Source: Bacteriovorax sp. | GTDB taxonomy: Bacteria; Bdellovibrionota; Bacteriovoracia; Bacteriovoracales; Bacteriovoracaceae | Direction of reading: 5' to 3' | DNA: 43,179 nt | NCBI GenBank assembly: GCA_014377485.1 | Contig: JACMPM010000099.1 | Coordinates: 1-43,179 of the forward strand | Part shown: piece by piece, positions 8,195 through 17,447 of the stretch | How the letters are laid out: each line of letters opens with the position of its first letter | How positions within the stretch are numbered: the stretch's first letter is position 1 | Translations under genes and position numbers: made by a program | Notes under the pieces: model-generated | What the model saw: only the letters and a program-made list of their open reading frames with translations | The model's database searches: none | What the model was told of the DNA's origin: nothing

Positions 8195-9445
8195 CTATTC
8201 CTTAACTCGTTTTATTTTTGCACCTAATTGAGAAAACTTCTCTTCTAGTTTTTCATAACCTCGGTCCAAATGATAAACGCGCTGAAGTTCCGTGTCACCT
8301 TTTGTCGCAAGAGCAGCGATGATAAGAGCAGCGGATGCTCTCAAATCCGTACACATGATTGGAGCAGCGGAAAGAGTTGCTCCCCCTTCGATGATCGCTA
8401 ATTTTCCTTTCAAAGTAATATCAGCGCCAAGACGAATGAGTTCTGGAACGTGCATAAATCTATTTTCAAAAATATTTTCTGTAATTACAGAAATCCCTTT
8501 CACTTGCGTACATAGAGCAATCATTTGTGCCTGAGCATCAGTTGGGAAGCCAGGGAATGGAGCTGTATCAATTTGGCATCCTTTCAGGTCACTTTTAAAA
8601 ACCATGATGGTGTCTTCAGTCGTTTCAATTTTTGCACCCATTTTTTTAAGAGCGTCGATCACGAATTGCAAGTGACGGGACTTCACTCCCTCGATCGTAA
8701 TATTTGAGCCTGTCGCAAGTGCGGCCATTAGATAGGTGGCTGCTTCAATTCTGTCTCCGATAGCTTCGTAAGTGACTTCTTTAAAACTCTTCACCCCTTC
8801 AATAACAATTTTTTGAGTTCCAATCCCAGTGATCTTTGCACCCATGGCATTTAAAAAATGTGAGAGATCATCGATCTCTGGCTCTAGAGCAGCGTTATCT
8901 ATTGTAGTCACGCCTTCAGTGAAAACTGAGGCCATAATAAGATTTTCAGTAGCACCAACAGAAGGAAAAGCGAGAGTAAGACTTGTTGGCTGCATTTTTT
9001 TAACATTCGCTTCAACATATCCCGCGTGCAAAGTAATTTCGCAACCTAGTTTTTCTAAATTAGTTAAATGCAAATCAATTGGACGTGTTCCAATAGCACA
9101 TCCTCCCGGAAGAGAAACTTTTGCTTTTCCTAATCGAGCCAGAAGAGGACCAAGAACAAAAATTGAAGCACGCATTGTTTTAACTAAATCATAAGTCGCT
9201 TCATGAGAATTTAAAGTAGAAGCATCAAAAGTAGTGATGTTGCCATTTTTCGTCACTTGAACGCCAAGATTTGATAAAAGCTTGATCATCGTTTTTATAT
9301 CTTGAAGCTCAGGAATATTTTTTAAATGAATTGGTTTATCTGATAAAAGAACAGCGGCTAAAATAGGCAAATAAGCATTTTTAGCTCTAGAGATACGAAC
9401 CGAACCTGAAAGGGTGCATGGTCCAGTTATAATTAATTTATCCAT
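8195..9445 (-). CDS. murA: UDP-N-acetylglucosamine 1-carboxyvinyltransferase
   Basis: MurA transfers enolpyruvyl from phosphoenolpyruvate to UDP-GlcNAc, the first committed step of peptidoglycan synthesis, in the cytoplasm. The 416-residue length is typical. Seen: SRAKNA with Lys22, MRASIFVLGPLLAR at 91-104, and the active-site loop LPGGCAIGTRPIDLH with Cys116, the residue attacked by fosfomycin in Cys-type enzymes. PFPGFPTDAQAQ lies in the C-terminal half. GAGAGGAT precedes the ATG at 9445. It is part of the rho-to-HIT operon, linking cell-wall synthesis with translation and transcription termination genes. Confidence 0.97.
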   Translation of the reverse strand: MDKLIITGPCTLSGSVRISRAKNAYLPILAAVLLSDKPIHLKNIPELQDIKTMIKLLSNLGVQVTKNGNITTFDASTLNSHEATYDLVKTMRASIFVLGPLLARLGKAKVSLPGGCAIGTRPIDLHLTNLEKLGCEITLHAGYVEANVKKMQPTSLTLAFPSVGATENLIMASVFTEGVTTIDNAALEPEIDDLSHFLNAMGAKITGIGTQKIVIEGVKSFKEVTYEAIGDRIEAATYLMAALATGSNITIEGVKSRHLQFVIDALKKMGAKIETTEDTIMVFKSDLKGCQIDTAPFPGFPTDAQAQMIALCTQVKGISVITENIFENRFMHVPELIRLGADITLKGKLAIIEGGATLSAAPIMCTDLRASAALIIAALATKGDTELQRVYHLDRGYEKLEEKFSQLGAKIKRVKE

Positions 9446-9487
9446 TATTATCCTCTCGTTTACTTGGGTATCTAATTTTTTGTGCTG

Positions 9488-10378
9488 TTATTTCTTCAAT
9501 CTTAAAAAACGATTTCTGCCAGTATAGTCTTTTATGATTTCGACTTTAGCAAACCCTAGTTTTAAAGCCGTTTCACTCAAACCCGCTAAATGGTCCTCAT
9601 GACCTTCGATTAAACTCATCCCCTCGGGGGTTAATTTTTGATAAATACTTCTAAAAAAGTCTTCAAACCACTGATCGTAGAGATCATCATCCAAAAACAA
9701 TGCCATCGCTGGTTCGTAACTAAGTACTTGATGATGGATAGAAGCAAGATCTTTAAGACGTTTAATATAGGGCGGATTGGATAATATTATATCAAAATTC
9801 CCTTCCAGATCCTGAAGGCGGTCTCTTTTTAAAAACTTAATATTATGCTTAGCAGAAATTGCATAACGAAGATTGAAAAAATTCTCTTTTGCTAAGGTCA
9901 AGGCCTTGTCAGAAATATCTGTGGCCACAACGTCCAAAATTGCAAAATCTTCCATCATTAAAGTGAGTGCAATAACTCCCGATCCAGTCCCAACATCAAC
10001 GAGACGACATATTTTATTGCGATAGTTTTTTTGAATTTCTTGCGAAGTTAACTCCACTAAAATTTCAGTTTCACTTCTTGGAATCAAAACATCTGGTGTT
10101 ACTTTAAATAATGATCGATAAAAGTAAGCATAGCCGGTGATATATTCAAGAGGTACGCCAACACTCAATTTTTCTAAAAAAAAAGTAATCGGGTTAGTGC
10201 GATGAGGAATATAAGGAAATTCAAATAGCTCTTCTGAATCCACACCATTTAAAAAAGCGTGAAGTTTAATATCTGATCGCAAACGGTGAAGAGTGAGTCC
10301 TGGATAATTAGAGAGAAGAGATTTTTTTTCCTCATTAAAAAATGATTGTAAATAATCTTCTAGTCTCTTTATTGTCAC
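9488..10378 (-). CDS. prmC: Release factor glutamine methyltransferase
   Basis: PrmC (HemK) methylates the glutamine of the GGQ motif of release factors. The 296-residue protein has an N-terminal helical domain, IPRSETEILVE (99-109), the SAM motif VDVGTGSG (127-134), ATDIS (152-156) and the substrate-binding NPPY (201-204). The start codon is GTG at 10378 with AAGGTG upstream, 12 bases after the stop of prfA, whose product is its substrate. This prfA-prmC order is widespread. Confidence 0.95.
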   Translation of the reverse strand: MTIKRLEDYLQSFFNEEKKSLLSNYPGLTLHRLRSDIKLHAFLNGVDSEELFEFPYIPHRTNPITFFLEKLSVGVPLEYITGYAYFYRSLFKVTPDVLIPRSETEILVELTSQEIQKNYRNKICRLVDVGTGSGVIALTLMMEDFAILDVVATDISDKALTLAKENFFNLRYAISAKHNIKFLKRDRLQDLEGNFDIILSNPPYIKRLKDLASIHHQVLSYEPAMALFLDDDLYDQWFEDFFRSIYQKLTPEGMSLIEGHEDHLAGLSETALKLGFAKVEIIKDYTGRNRFLRLKK

Positions 10379-10390
10379 AGTCTACACACC

Positions 10391-11464
10391 TTATTCTTCC
10401 TGCCCTTTCATTAATTCAGCTTGGTGATGGGCGACTAAAGCTTCAGTGATAGCAGAAAGGTCTCCGTTCATAACCCCTTCGAGATTGTGAATAGTCAGAC
10501 CGATACGGTGATCACTAATTCTGTTTTGAGGATAATTATAAGTCCTAACTTTTTCAGAACGATCTCCTTCACCAATTTGTCCACGGCGCTCAGTATCGAT
10601 TTCATCTTTCTGGGCCTGAACCATTTTGTCAAAGATACGTGTTCGAAGAATTTTAAGAGCTTTTTCTTTGTTTTTTAACTGTGACTTTTGATCCTGGTTA
10701 GCAACTGACATACCCGTCGGTAAATGGGTTACCCGTACTGCTGAATCGGTAGTGTTAACTGACTGTCCACCTGCTCCACCAGAGCGGTAAACGTCAATTC
10801 TAAGTTCGTTCGGGTTCAATTCAAACTCCACATCATCAACTTCAGGCATGACGGCAACTGTGATAGTCGAAGTGTGTACTCGTCCCATCGTTTCAGTTTT
10901 TGGAACTCGCTGAACGCGGTGAACGCCTGCTTCCCATTTTAATTTTGAGTAAACTTTTTCACCTGTAACAGTAAAAATAACTTCTTTAATTCCCTGGTCA
11001 CTTTCTGAACTTGAATCAATTTCAATTTTATAGCCGAGCTGACGAAAATAGTTTTGGTACATTCGGAACATGTCGGCTACGAAGATCGAAGCTTCATCTC
11101 CTCCGGCACCAGCTCTCATCTCCATGACAACGTTTCGGTCATCTAGCGGGTCTTTTGGAAGAAGAAGAAGTTTTAAGCGTTCTTCTATTTCAGGCAAGAC
11201 TGCTTCAATTTCTGATAGTTCCATCTTGGCCATCTCGCGTAGATCTTCGTCTTTTTCATTGCGAAGAATTTCCTTTGAGCCGTCGAGGTTTTCTTTTAAT
11301 TTTTTGTATTCTCGGTAGGTAATAACGACGTCTTCAATATTAGCTCGTTCAGAAGAAATTTCTTTAAATTCTTTTTGACGATCATAGATTGAAGGGTCTG
11401 CTAGCTTTTCTGTAAGCATTTCATAGCGGCCAATAACAGCTTCTAATTTATCAAACATCGACAT
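10391..11464 (-). CDS. prfA: Peptide chain release factor 1
   Basis: RF1 reads UAA and UAG stop codons. The 357-residue protein has MRAGAGGDEASIF (116-128), the codon-reading tripeptide PKT (188-190) in the RVQRVPxTE context that marks RF1 rather than RF2, and the catalytic GGQ at 232-234 in SGGAGGQSVNTTDSA. The ATG at 11464 is preceded by AAGGCG at a slightly long distance; an alternative ATG two codons later is possible. It lies between the DUF1385 gene and prmC. Confidence 0.97.
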   Translation of the reverse strand: MSMFDKLEAVIGRYEMLTEKLADPSIYDRQKEFKEISSERANIEDVVITYREYKKLKENLDGSKEILRNEKDEDLREMAKMELSEIEAVLPEIEERLKLLLLPKDPLDDRNVVMEMRAGAGGDEASIFVADMFRMYQNYFRQLGYKIEIDSSSESDQGIKEVIFTVTGEKVYSKLKWEAGVHRVQRVPKTETMGRVHTSTITVAVMPEVDDVEFELNPNELRIDVYRSGGAGGQSVNTTDSAVRVTHLPTGMSVANQDQKSQLKNKEKALKILRTRIFDKMVQAQKDEIDTERRGQIGEGDRSEKVRTYNYPQNRISDHRIGLTIHNLEGVMNGDLSAITEALVAHHQAELMKGQEE

Positions 11465-11492
11465 ATACGGGCGCCTTAATTTTTTCTAGGGA

Positions 11493-12635
11493 TTAATTTT
11501 CTAAAAAATCATTTAATTTAAAATTACTTGTTTCGATATCTGCGAGTGAAGCGAAATCGATTTCATCTACTGTAATTTTTTTAGTGCTTGCTTCTTTCAA
11601 ATTGTATTTCTCTTCTAGCATAAGCACTGCTTTTATTGAAGCCAGAGCTATTTCCAACTGACTATCTTCCGGTTCTTTTGTGGTTAGTTTTTGTAAAAGT
11701 TTTCCAGGGTAACTCATGATTCTTCCCGGCAGCGAGTTAGGATCTTTTCCCACAAACTTGATCAACTCGTAAGAAATACCTGCAATAGGAAGTGTAAGCA
11801 CCACTTTAAATAACATTGCATAGGCATGTTTTAAAAGAACGGGAGAATGAGTTCCTACCGGCACAATCGCAAAAATAATGGCAAATAGAATAATAGAAAC
11901 AAACATCAAGAAGAAAATAAATGTCGTTCCACAGCGCGGATGAAATGTCGGATGTTTTCTGGCATTTTCAATCGTGAGCTCTTCACCTGCTTCAAAAGTT
12001 GAAATCGATTTATGTTCAGCACCATGGTACTGAAATACTTTTTTGATATCTGGAAGAAAACTAATTAGATAAATATAAGTCAGGAAGATAAAGGCTTTTA
12101 TGGTTCCATCGATTGCATGGAACTGGAAGCTTTGAAGATCCCACTTGGCTCCGCTATATTTTTCAATCACGGCAGTCAAAGCATGAGGAAGAAAAACAAA
12201 CAAACCAATCCCGAAGGCAAATGAAAAAGCGATAGAAATAAATGTTTCAAATCCTACTTTTTCTTTAGATTTTTTATTTTTCTCGTAATCACTTTCACTG
12301 ATACCTTTTTGCAGGGCTACTTTTTTGTTCTCTTCATCCATCGCTATGTTTGCAGAGTAATTAAGCGACACAACTCCATTAGCCATGGTTTCAATTAACA
12401 CTAAAACACCACGCAAGAATGGTTTTTTCAAAAACGAGAGCTTATTTGAAAGTCCGTACCATTGGTCGCGTCTAAGGCGGATTGAGCCGTCTGGCTTTCT
12501 CACCGCAACAACGAAAGCATTTGGGGATCTCATCATTACACCTTCAATCACCGCTTGACCGCCGATTGAAGCGTATTGTTTTGAAACGAGAATTATTATT
12601 TTAGTTAAAATATTTATCTTTTTATTTTTTATCAT
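11493..12635 (-). CDS. DUF1385 (YqhQ-like) membrane protein
   Basis: A 380-residue protein of the DUF1385 family, recognised by SIGGQAVIEGVMMRSP (23-38), a conserved N-terminal motif, and by FQYHGAEHKSISTFEAGE and HPTFHPRCGTTFIFF, with the conserved His, Cys and Glu residues. Several transmembrane segments are visible (about 135-160, 180-200, 240-265, 275-295). Biochemical function is not established. Family members often sit beside prfA/prmC, as here. The ATG at 12635 lies 8 bases after the rho stop and has no Shine-Dalgarno sequence, so translation is likely coupled to rho; no later standard start precedes the conserved motif. Confidence 0.88.
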   Translation of the reverse strand: MIKNKKINILTKIIILVSKQYASIGGQAVIEGVMMRSPNAFVVAVRKPDGSIRLRRDQWYGLSNKLSFLKKPFLRGVLVLIETMANGVVSLNYSANIAMDEENKKVALQKGISESDYEKNKKSKEKVGFETFISIAFSFAFGIGLFVFLPHALTAVIEKYSGAKWDLQSFQFHAIDGTIKAFIFLTYIYLISFLPDIKKVFQYHGAEHKSISTFEAGEELTIENARKHPTFHPRCGTTFIFFLMFVSIILFAIIFAIVPVGTHSPVLLKHAYAMLFKVVLTLPIAGISYELIKFVGKDPNSLPGRIMSYPGKLLQKLTTKEPEDSQLEIALASIKAVLMLEEKYNLKEASTKKITVDEIDFASLADIETSNFKLNDFLEN

Positions 12636-12643
12636 AAATTTAA

Positions 12644-13891
12644 TTAAGAGTTCATTGAGTCCAAAAAGTCAGCATTAGATTTAGTTTTCGTAACTTTTGA
12701 AAGTACAAACTCCATTGCATCTATTGGAGACATAGCGTGAAGCACCTTTCTCAAAAGGTACGAACGCTGAAGATCTAGAGGAGCTAAAAGCAGATCTTCT
12801 TTACGAGTTGATGATTTGTTAATATCAAGTGCAGGGAAAATTCTTTTTTCAAGAAGTTTTCTGTCCAATTGAATTTCTGAGTTACCAGTACCTTTGAACT
12901 CTTCAAAGATAACTTCATCCATCCTTGAACCTGTATCGATAAGAGCTGTTGCGATGATCGTAAGAGATCCTCCGCCTTCGATGTTACGAGCAGATCCAAA
13001 AAATCTTTTCGGTTTATGAAGAGCATTTGAGTCAACCCCACCAGAGAGAATTTTCCCGGAAGGTGGAACGACTGTGTTGTATGCGCGAGCAAGACGAGTG
13101 ATTGAATCGAGAAGAATAATTACATCTTTCCCAGCTTCCGTTAAACGTTTTGCTTTTTCGATTACCATTTCTGCAACTTGAACGTGGCGAGAAGCAGGTT
13201 CATCGAAAGTACTTGAGACAACTTCTGCGCGAACGTTTCTTCTCATATCTGTAACTTCTTCCGGACGTTCGTCAATTAGAAGTACAATCAACACTGACTC
13301 AGGATGATTTGTAGTAATAGCGTTGGCGATATCTTGAAGTAAAACTGTCTTACCAGCTTTTGGTGGAGCAACAATTAAACAACGTTGTCCAAATCCTTGT
13401 GGAACAAACAAATCAATCAAACGAGTTGAATAATTAGTTGGATGGTATTCAAGGTTGATTTTTTTCTCAGGATATAACGGAGTCAAGTTATCAAACAGAA
13501 CTGTTTTTTTATGTTTTTCAGGTGATTGTGAATTGATTTCGTTAACTTTTACTAGCGCGAAATATCGCTCCCCTTCTTTTGGTGGGCGAATTTCTCCTTC
13601 AACTGAATCCCCTTTACGAAGACCGAATTTTCTAATTTGTGATGGTGATACATAAATATCATCAGCCCCAGGAAGGTAGTTATAAAGTGGAGATCTTAAA
13701 AATCCAAATCCGTCTGGAAGAATTTCGAGGACGCCGTTACCGAATATAGATTTATCATCTTTCGCTGTTGCTTTTAGAATGGCGAAAATGAGTTCGTGCT
13801 TTTTTAAATTACTTGGGTTTTCTATTTGTAGTTCTTCAGCCTGAGTTGTGAGTTCGGCGATGTCTTTTTCTCTGAGTTCGTTAAGATGCAT
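12644..13891 (-). CDS. rho: Transcription termination factor Rho
   Basis: Rho is the hexameric RNA helicase that ends transcription. The 415-residue protein has the N-terminal Rho domain (about 1-45), the cold-shock RNA-binding domain ([18 protein letters not shown], 51-68), Walker A APPKAGKT (175-182), Walker [17 protein letters not shown] (257-272), the Q-loop region ([18 protein letters not shown]) and the R-loop ([12 protein letters not shown]). There is no acidic or Arg-rich N-terminal insertion. The ATG at 13891 is preceded by AGGAG. It is the first gene of the operon to the HIT gene, and its leader of about 140 bases may allow autoregulation. Confidence 0.97.
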   Translation of the reverse strand: MHLNELREKDIAELTTQAEELQIENPSNLKKHELIFAILKATAKDDKSIFGNGVLEILPDGFGFLRSPLYNYLPGADDIYVSPSQIRKFGLRKGDSVEGEIRPPKEGERYFALVKVNEINSQSPEKHKKTVLFDNLTPLYPEKKINLEYHPTNYSTRLIDLFVPQGFGQRCLIVAPPKAGKTVLLQDIANAITTNHPESVLIVLLIDERPEEVTDMRRNVRAEVVSSTFDEPASRHVQVAEMVIEKAKRLTEAGKDVIILLDSITRLARAYNTVVPPSGKILSGGVDSNALHKPKRFFGSARNIEGGGSLTIIATALIDTGSRMDEVIFEEFKGTGNSEIQLDRKLLEKRIFPALDINKSSTRKEDLLLAPLDLQRSYLLRKVLHAMSPIDAMEFVLSKVTKTKSNADFLDSMNS

Positions 13892-13980
13892 TTGAGTAGG
13901 ACTCCTGTTTGCGGTAAAAATATATTGGGAAATTAAAAATTATTGAAATAGTAGAAAGAACCGAATTTTAATGAAACCTC

Positions 13981-14016
13981 TTAGTGATAATTTTCGGTGA
14001 ATGATGGATGGAACAT
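13981..14016 (-). other. Possible 11-codon leader ORF upstream of rho
   Basis: On the minus strand ATG at 14016 opens an 11-codon frame (MFHPSFTENYH) ending in TAA at 13981, inside the rho leader. There is no Shine-Dalgarno sequence. In Escherichia coli a leader peptide frame (rhoL) also precedes rho, but no sequence relationship is claimed. Confidence 0.2.
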
Positions 14017-14037
14017 TTTTGAATATTTATAATGTCT

Positions 14038-14065
14038 ATATTAACCTCCCGATCTTTTCTGTCAA
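14038..14065 (-). promoter_or_regulatory. Candidate rho operon promoter
   Basis: On the minus strand a perfect TTGACA (14065-14060) is followed after 16 bases by TAATAT (14043-14038), a 4/6 match to the -10 consensus. Transcription would start near 14030, giving a rho leader of about 140 bases. Other -10 choices with 18-19 base spacers exist. Confidence 0.5.
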
Positions 14066-14088
14066 GAAAAATGCCTGCCGATTGTGTC

Positions 14089-14117
14089 TTGTGTCGCTTA
14101 TTTTTCTGAGCTATACA
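14089..14117 (+). promoter_or_regulatory. Candidate ruvX promoter, likely leaderless
   Basis: TTGTGT (14089-14094), a 17-base spacer and TATACA (14112-14117). The ATG chosen for ruvX at 14126 follows 8 bases later and has no Shine-Dalgarno sequence, so the transcript would start at or next to the start codon. Confidence 0.5.
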
Positions 14118-14125
14118 TCTTCTAT

Positions 14126-14584
14126 ATGCTAGATTTTTCAACGTATAAGCGCTTTAAAACATTCGAAAATAAAACAATTTTGGCCATAGATTTTGGTTTT
14201 AAGGTCATTGGGACCGCTTTTTTCAAGCCAGGCGTTGACCCTTTTCCTTACATGGGGCAAAAAATAATCTTTAAATCCCAGCTTGAAACCATTGAAACTA
14301 TCAAACAAATCGTTGCCGATGAAAGTGTGGATATTCTGGTTTTAGGGATTCCCTATTTTATCGATGGATCTGAAAGTGAAACTACTAAATTAATTAAACA
14401 TTTTGGTGAACATCTAAAATCTAGTTTTAAAACTTTAGAATTTTTTGAACAAGATGAAACCCTCACAACGAAATCCGCCAAGGAACGAATGCAAAACTCA
14501 CCACAATTCAATTTTAAAATTGATTTCACACAGATTGATTGCCTTGCTGCCGTCATCATTTTAGAAGATTTTATTCGTTCGTAG
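14126..14584 (+). CDS. ruvX: Putative pre-16S rRNA nuclease / RuvX (YqgF family)
   Basis: A 152-residue RNase H-fold protein (normal 135-150). Family motifs in order: ILAIDFGFKVIGTAFF (catalytic Asp in the first strand), VDILVLGIPYFIDGSES (usual form VVGLPxxxDGS), DETLTTKSAKERM (usual form DERLTTxxA) and the last acidic motif IDCLAAVIILEDFI. The arginine of DER is replaced by threonine, but the acidic residues are kept. A GTG at 14084 would add 14 residues; the ATG at 14126 is preferred because it fits the promoter and the usual N-terminus. Its end overlaps the convergent secreted-protein gene by 14 bases. Confidence 0.8.
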   Translation: MLDFSTYKRFKTFENKTILAIDFGFKVIGTAFFKPGVDPFPYMGQKIIFKSQLETIETIKQIVADESVDILVLGIPYFIDGSESETTKLIKHFGEHLKSSFKTLEFFEQDETLTTKSAKERMQNSPQFNFKIDFTQIDCLAAVIILEDFIRS

Positions 14585-16283
14585 TAAAAACTTTATAATC
14601 CGCATCTACTTTCTGTGCCCGTCTTCCTGTTTGATCTATAAATTTAAATTCTTCCAATAATGATTTTTGTTCTCTTCTACTGGCTTCAAGTCCGCTAAGC
14701 CCTTTGGCTCCAAGACTTCTATAATGTTGAACTTGTGATTCCAATCTTTCAAAAATTTCATCGGCTGCTTCAGCAGTATTTTTCCAACCGAGTCTTTTTG
14801 CATCTATCGCAAATTGTTGTTTCACGTATTCACTCATACCTTTCTTTACTGCAACTTGGTCTCCGGCGTGGGAAGCCAAATCAAGGTAATTTTCCAAAGT
14901 TTTAGTTCGGTTAAAATATCCTTTATCTTTTTCGACAATATTTTTAACTTTATCTAGGCCCATTTGATAATAAACTTTTGCTGCTTTTGCATCGTACCCC
15001 TGTGCCATTTCTCCTAACAATCTTGCAGCATTGGCCTGTGCGGCCGGATCTTTCGCGGATCGAAAATCTTCCAGGAAATTATTTAATTTATTGAGCATGC
15101 TTTGTTTTGCTTTAGGATTCTCGTACTTCATTTGTATTTCAATGGAAGAAGTAATTATTTTTTTTGCTTCTTCTGTTGTTATCTGGCCAGTGATACCACT
15201 TCTCATTAAAAGAGCGCGTTCTTCATCATTGAAACCAGCTTCTTTTAAAATTTTTGCTTTTTTTCTTAAGTCATCAGGAGTGTAGTCAAAATAACCTCGA
15301 CCTTCTTTTAAACCAATTTCATGAGCTTCAATTACCGCTTTCTTCTGAGCATCAGTGAGTTCCTTTTCAAGCAGTACGGCTGCTGCTCTTTTACGTTCCG
15401 CAGACAATAGTTTTGCTGTATCTTTTAAATCAATTTTTTCTTCAGCTGCGATTGCTCTGCTTATCGCGCCAAGAGCTTTCTTTGATTTCACAACCGCGCT
15501 GATTTTAGAGATTGCCGATTTCACCCCCATGCCCATTGCAGCGTCTACAATTAAAGATGAAATACCAGCACAAACCATTTCTGCTTTTACCTTTGGCGTA
15601 TAACATTCGTACCGAACTTGAGCTCCTTCCATTGCAGATTTCAATAATTTCATTATATCTGAACCACTCGCCTGAGTTGTAGCTATAGGGGAAACCTTTT
15701 TCCCGGTATCAATCGCTGCTCTTCTCTCTCTCATCGTTACGTCTTGATAATTTTGATAACGGGCAAATAGAAGTTTATCTACTTCAGCACAGCTCGCATC
15801 TTCTAACCATCGGCCTAAAAATTGCTCACTCAATTTAAATCGAGAGTCATCAATTGTTAAATTATAAGCCGTAAGAAGTTCTCTTTTTTTCTCTACGCTT
15901 GTATTACATAATTGAGTATCGTGAAAGCCTTTGACGACTGCTTCCGAAATTTTACCGGGGATTTTCGCGAGATCTAGTAAGTTTTCACCTGAAATTTTTA
16001 ATCCGCTAAAAATACAATCTTTCAAACTCATATTAGTGAGTTTGTTTTCCTCCATTGATTTGGCATCACATTGAATGATTTTCTTTTTTTCAGCTCCAAC
16101 TAAATCAATTTCAAGTTCTTTACAGTTATATTGTTCTCTTTGTAAAAGGCATGTTGATGACAGACTATTTTGGGCAAGAGTTACGAATGGAGTAATTCCA
16201 TTGTTATTTTTCACCACACATTGTTGAGCAAAGGCAGCGGATATTGTGAAAAAAGTAATGAGAAGCGAGAGAAAAATTTTCAT
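14571..16283 (-). CDS. Large secreted alpha-helical protein, unknown
   Basis: Not recognised with confidence. A 570-residue product with a signal peptide (1-19, SAAFA), a Cys-rich N-terminal part (C22, C45, C54 and others up to about 145, likely disulfide-bonded in the periplasm), then a region with AGISSLIVDAAMGMGVKSAIS (amphipathic or membrane-active looking, about 233-253), and a long helical C-terminal half containing ELTDAQKKAVIEAHEIG and YTPDDLRKKAKILKEAGF. The last pattern recalls long secreted proteins of predatory deltaproteobacteria, but that is from memory and unverified. The gene is monocistronic, with 14 bases of convergent overlap with ruvX. Confidence 0.65.
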   Translation of the reverse strand: MKIFLSLLITFFTISAAFAQQCVVKNNNGITPFVTLAQNSLSSTCLLQREQYNCKELEIDLVGAEKKKIIQCDAKSMEENKLTNMSLKDCIFSGLKISGENLLDLAKIPGKISEAVVKGFHDTQLCNTSVEKKRELLTAYNLTIDDSRFKLSEQFLGRWLEDASCAEVDKLLFARYQNYQDVTMRERRAAIDTGKKVSPIATTQASGSDIMKLLKSAMEGAQVRYECYTPKVKAEMVCAGISSLIVDAAMGMGVKSAISKISAVVKSKKALGAISRAIAAEEKIDLKDTAKLLSAERKRAAAVLLEKELTDAQKKAVIEAHEIGLKEGRGYFDYTPDDLRKKAKILKEAGFNDEERALLMRSGITGQITTEEAKKIITSSIEIQMKYENPKAKQSMLNKLNNFLEDFRSAKDPAAQANAARLLGEMAQGYDAKAAKVYYQMGLDKVKNIVEKDKGYFNRTKTLENYLDLASHAGDQVAVKKGMSEYVKQQFAIDAKRLGWKNTAEAADEIFERLESQVQHYRSLGAKGLSGLEASRREQKSLLEEFKFIDQTGRRAQKVDADYKVFTTNE

Positions 16284-16387
16284 AGAATCTCCAATCCCAT
16301 TATTCTAAATCAGTTATCCTTATATCTAACTAGGAATATATGTCCATTGTTTAAAAGCTAACGGACTCGCGGTAACCTAAGGATATT

Positions 16388-17434
16388 ATGAAAAAACCTC
16401 TAACAATATTTTTAATTGGGGCTCCTCTCTTTGCCCTCCTTTTAGTGGCAATTAGAATTTATTATTCGGCTGTTGTCTGGCGCTATCAAGGACCTGATGC
16501 GGATTTTATTATCACGCCAAATGAAAATTTTGCATCGATAAATACAAGGCTATCCAGAGAGCATTTGATTTCATCAGCAAGACTTTTTCACCGCTATTCA
16601 CAATTTAAAGGTGTATTGAATAAATTTAAAATCGGACATTATATAGTCAGACATAATTCAAATCTACTGGATGTCTTCAATATATTTATCAATGAAAAAA
16701 GCCAAGTGATGCTCTTCACTGTTCCTGAAGGGAAGAATATGTATGAGATAGCTCATATGTTAGAGGCCAGCTCAATTACTAATTATATTGATTTTATCAA
16801 TCTTGCACGAGACAAAAAATTCCTGGAAGAATTGGGCCTTCACACTGATTCTGTTGAAGGATATCTCTATCCAGAATCTTATGACCTGACCCCCAACTTG
16901 TCAGCAAGATCTGTTATAAAACTTATGGTCAGACAATTTCAGAAAAAAATTGCAACGGTGGATTTTTCAAATTCAAGAATGACCCCAAGACAAATTTTAA
17001 TCTTGGCTTCCATGGTAGAAAAAGAAACCGGCGATAAAAAAGAAAGGCCAATAATCGCTGGTGTTTTTTTCAATAGACTTAAACTCAGAATGAGACTTCA
17101 GTCTGATCCCACTACGATCTATGGAAAGTTTGAAGAGTATAACGGTAACCTTACTAGAAAAGATTTGATCACGCCTTCTCCTTATAATACATATACCATT
17201 CCGACTTTACCTATAGGACCAATAAGTAATCCCGGTATTGATTCAATTAAAGCAGTACTCAATCCTGCTCTTCATAAATATCTTTATTTCGTAAGCCAGA
17301 ATGATGGCACTCATATTTTTTCAGAATCTTATGAAAAGCATGAAGCGGCTGTTGAGAAATGGCAAAAAAACGCCAAGAATCGCGAAGGACGTAGTTGGCG
17401 CAATCATAAAGATGCAGACGATAAGGAAAAATAA
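16388..17434 (+). CDS. mltG: Endolytic murein transglycosylase MltG (YceG-like)
   Basis: MltG cleaves nascent glycan strands at the inner membrane and is proposed to end glycan polymerisation. The 348-residue protein has an N-terminal membrane anchor (about 7-25), a LysM-like part, VPEGKNMYEIAHML (112-125), EGYLYPESYDL (157-167) and the catalytic region ILASMVEKETGD (205-216) with the glutamate of the EKE motif (211-213), followed by RPIIAGVFFNRLKLRMRLQS and DPTTIYG. The tail is Lys/Glu-rich. AAGGAT precedes the ATG at 16388. It often neighbours ruvX in other bacteria; here a secreted-protein gene on the other strand separates them. Confidence 0.93.
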   Translation: MKKPLTIFLIGAPLFALLLVAIRIYYSAVVWRYQGPDADFIITPNENFASINTRLSREHLISSARLFHRYSQFKGVLNKFKIGHYIVRHNSNLLDVFNIFINEKSQVMLFTVPEGKNMYEIAHMLEASSITNYIDFINLARDKKFLEELGLHTDSVEGYLYPESYDLTPNLSARSVIKLMVRQFQKKIATVDFSNSRMTPRQILILASMVEKETGDKKERPIIAGVFFNRLKLRMRLQSDPTTIYGKFEEYNGNLTRKDLITPSPYNTYTIPTLPIGPISNPGIDSIKAVLNPALHKYLYFVSQNDGTHIFSESYEKHEAAVEKWQKNAKNREGRSWRNHKDADDKEK

Positions 17435-17447
17435 ACTTAGCTTTAAA

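Noticed and set aside
12784-13092. Open frame inside rho on the same strand
   Set aside because: A shifted-frame shadow of strongly conserved rho coding sequence.
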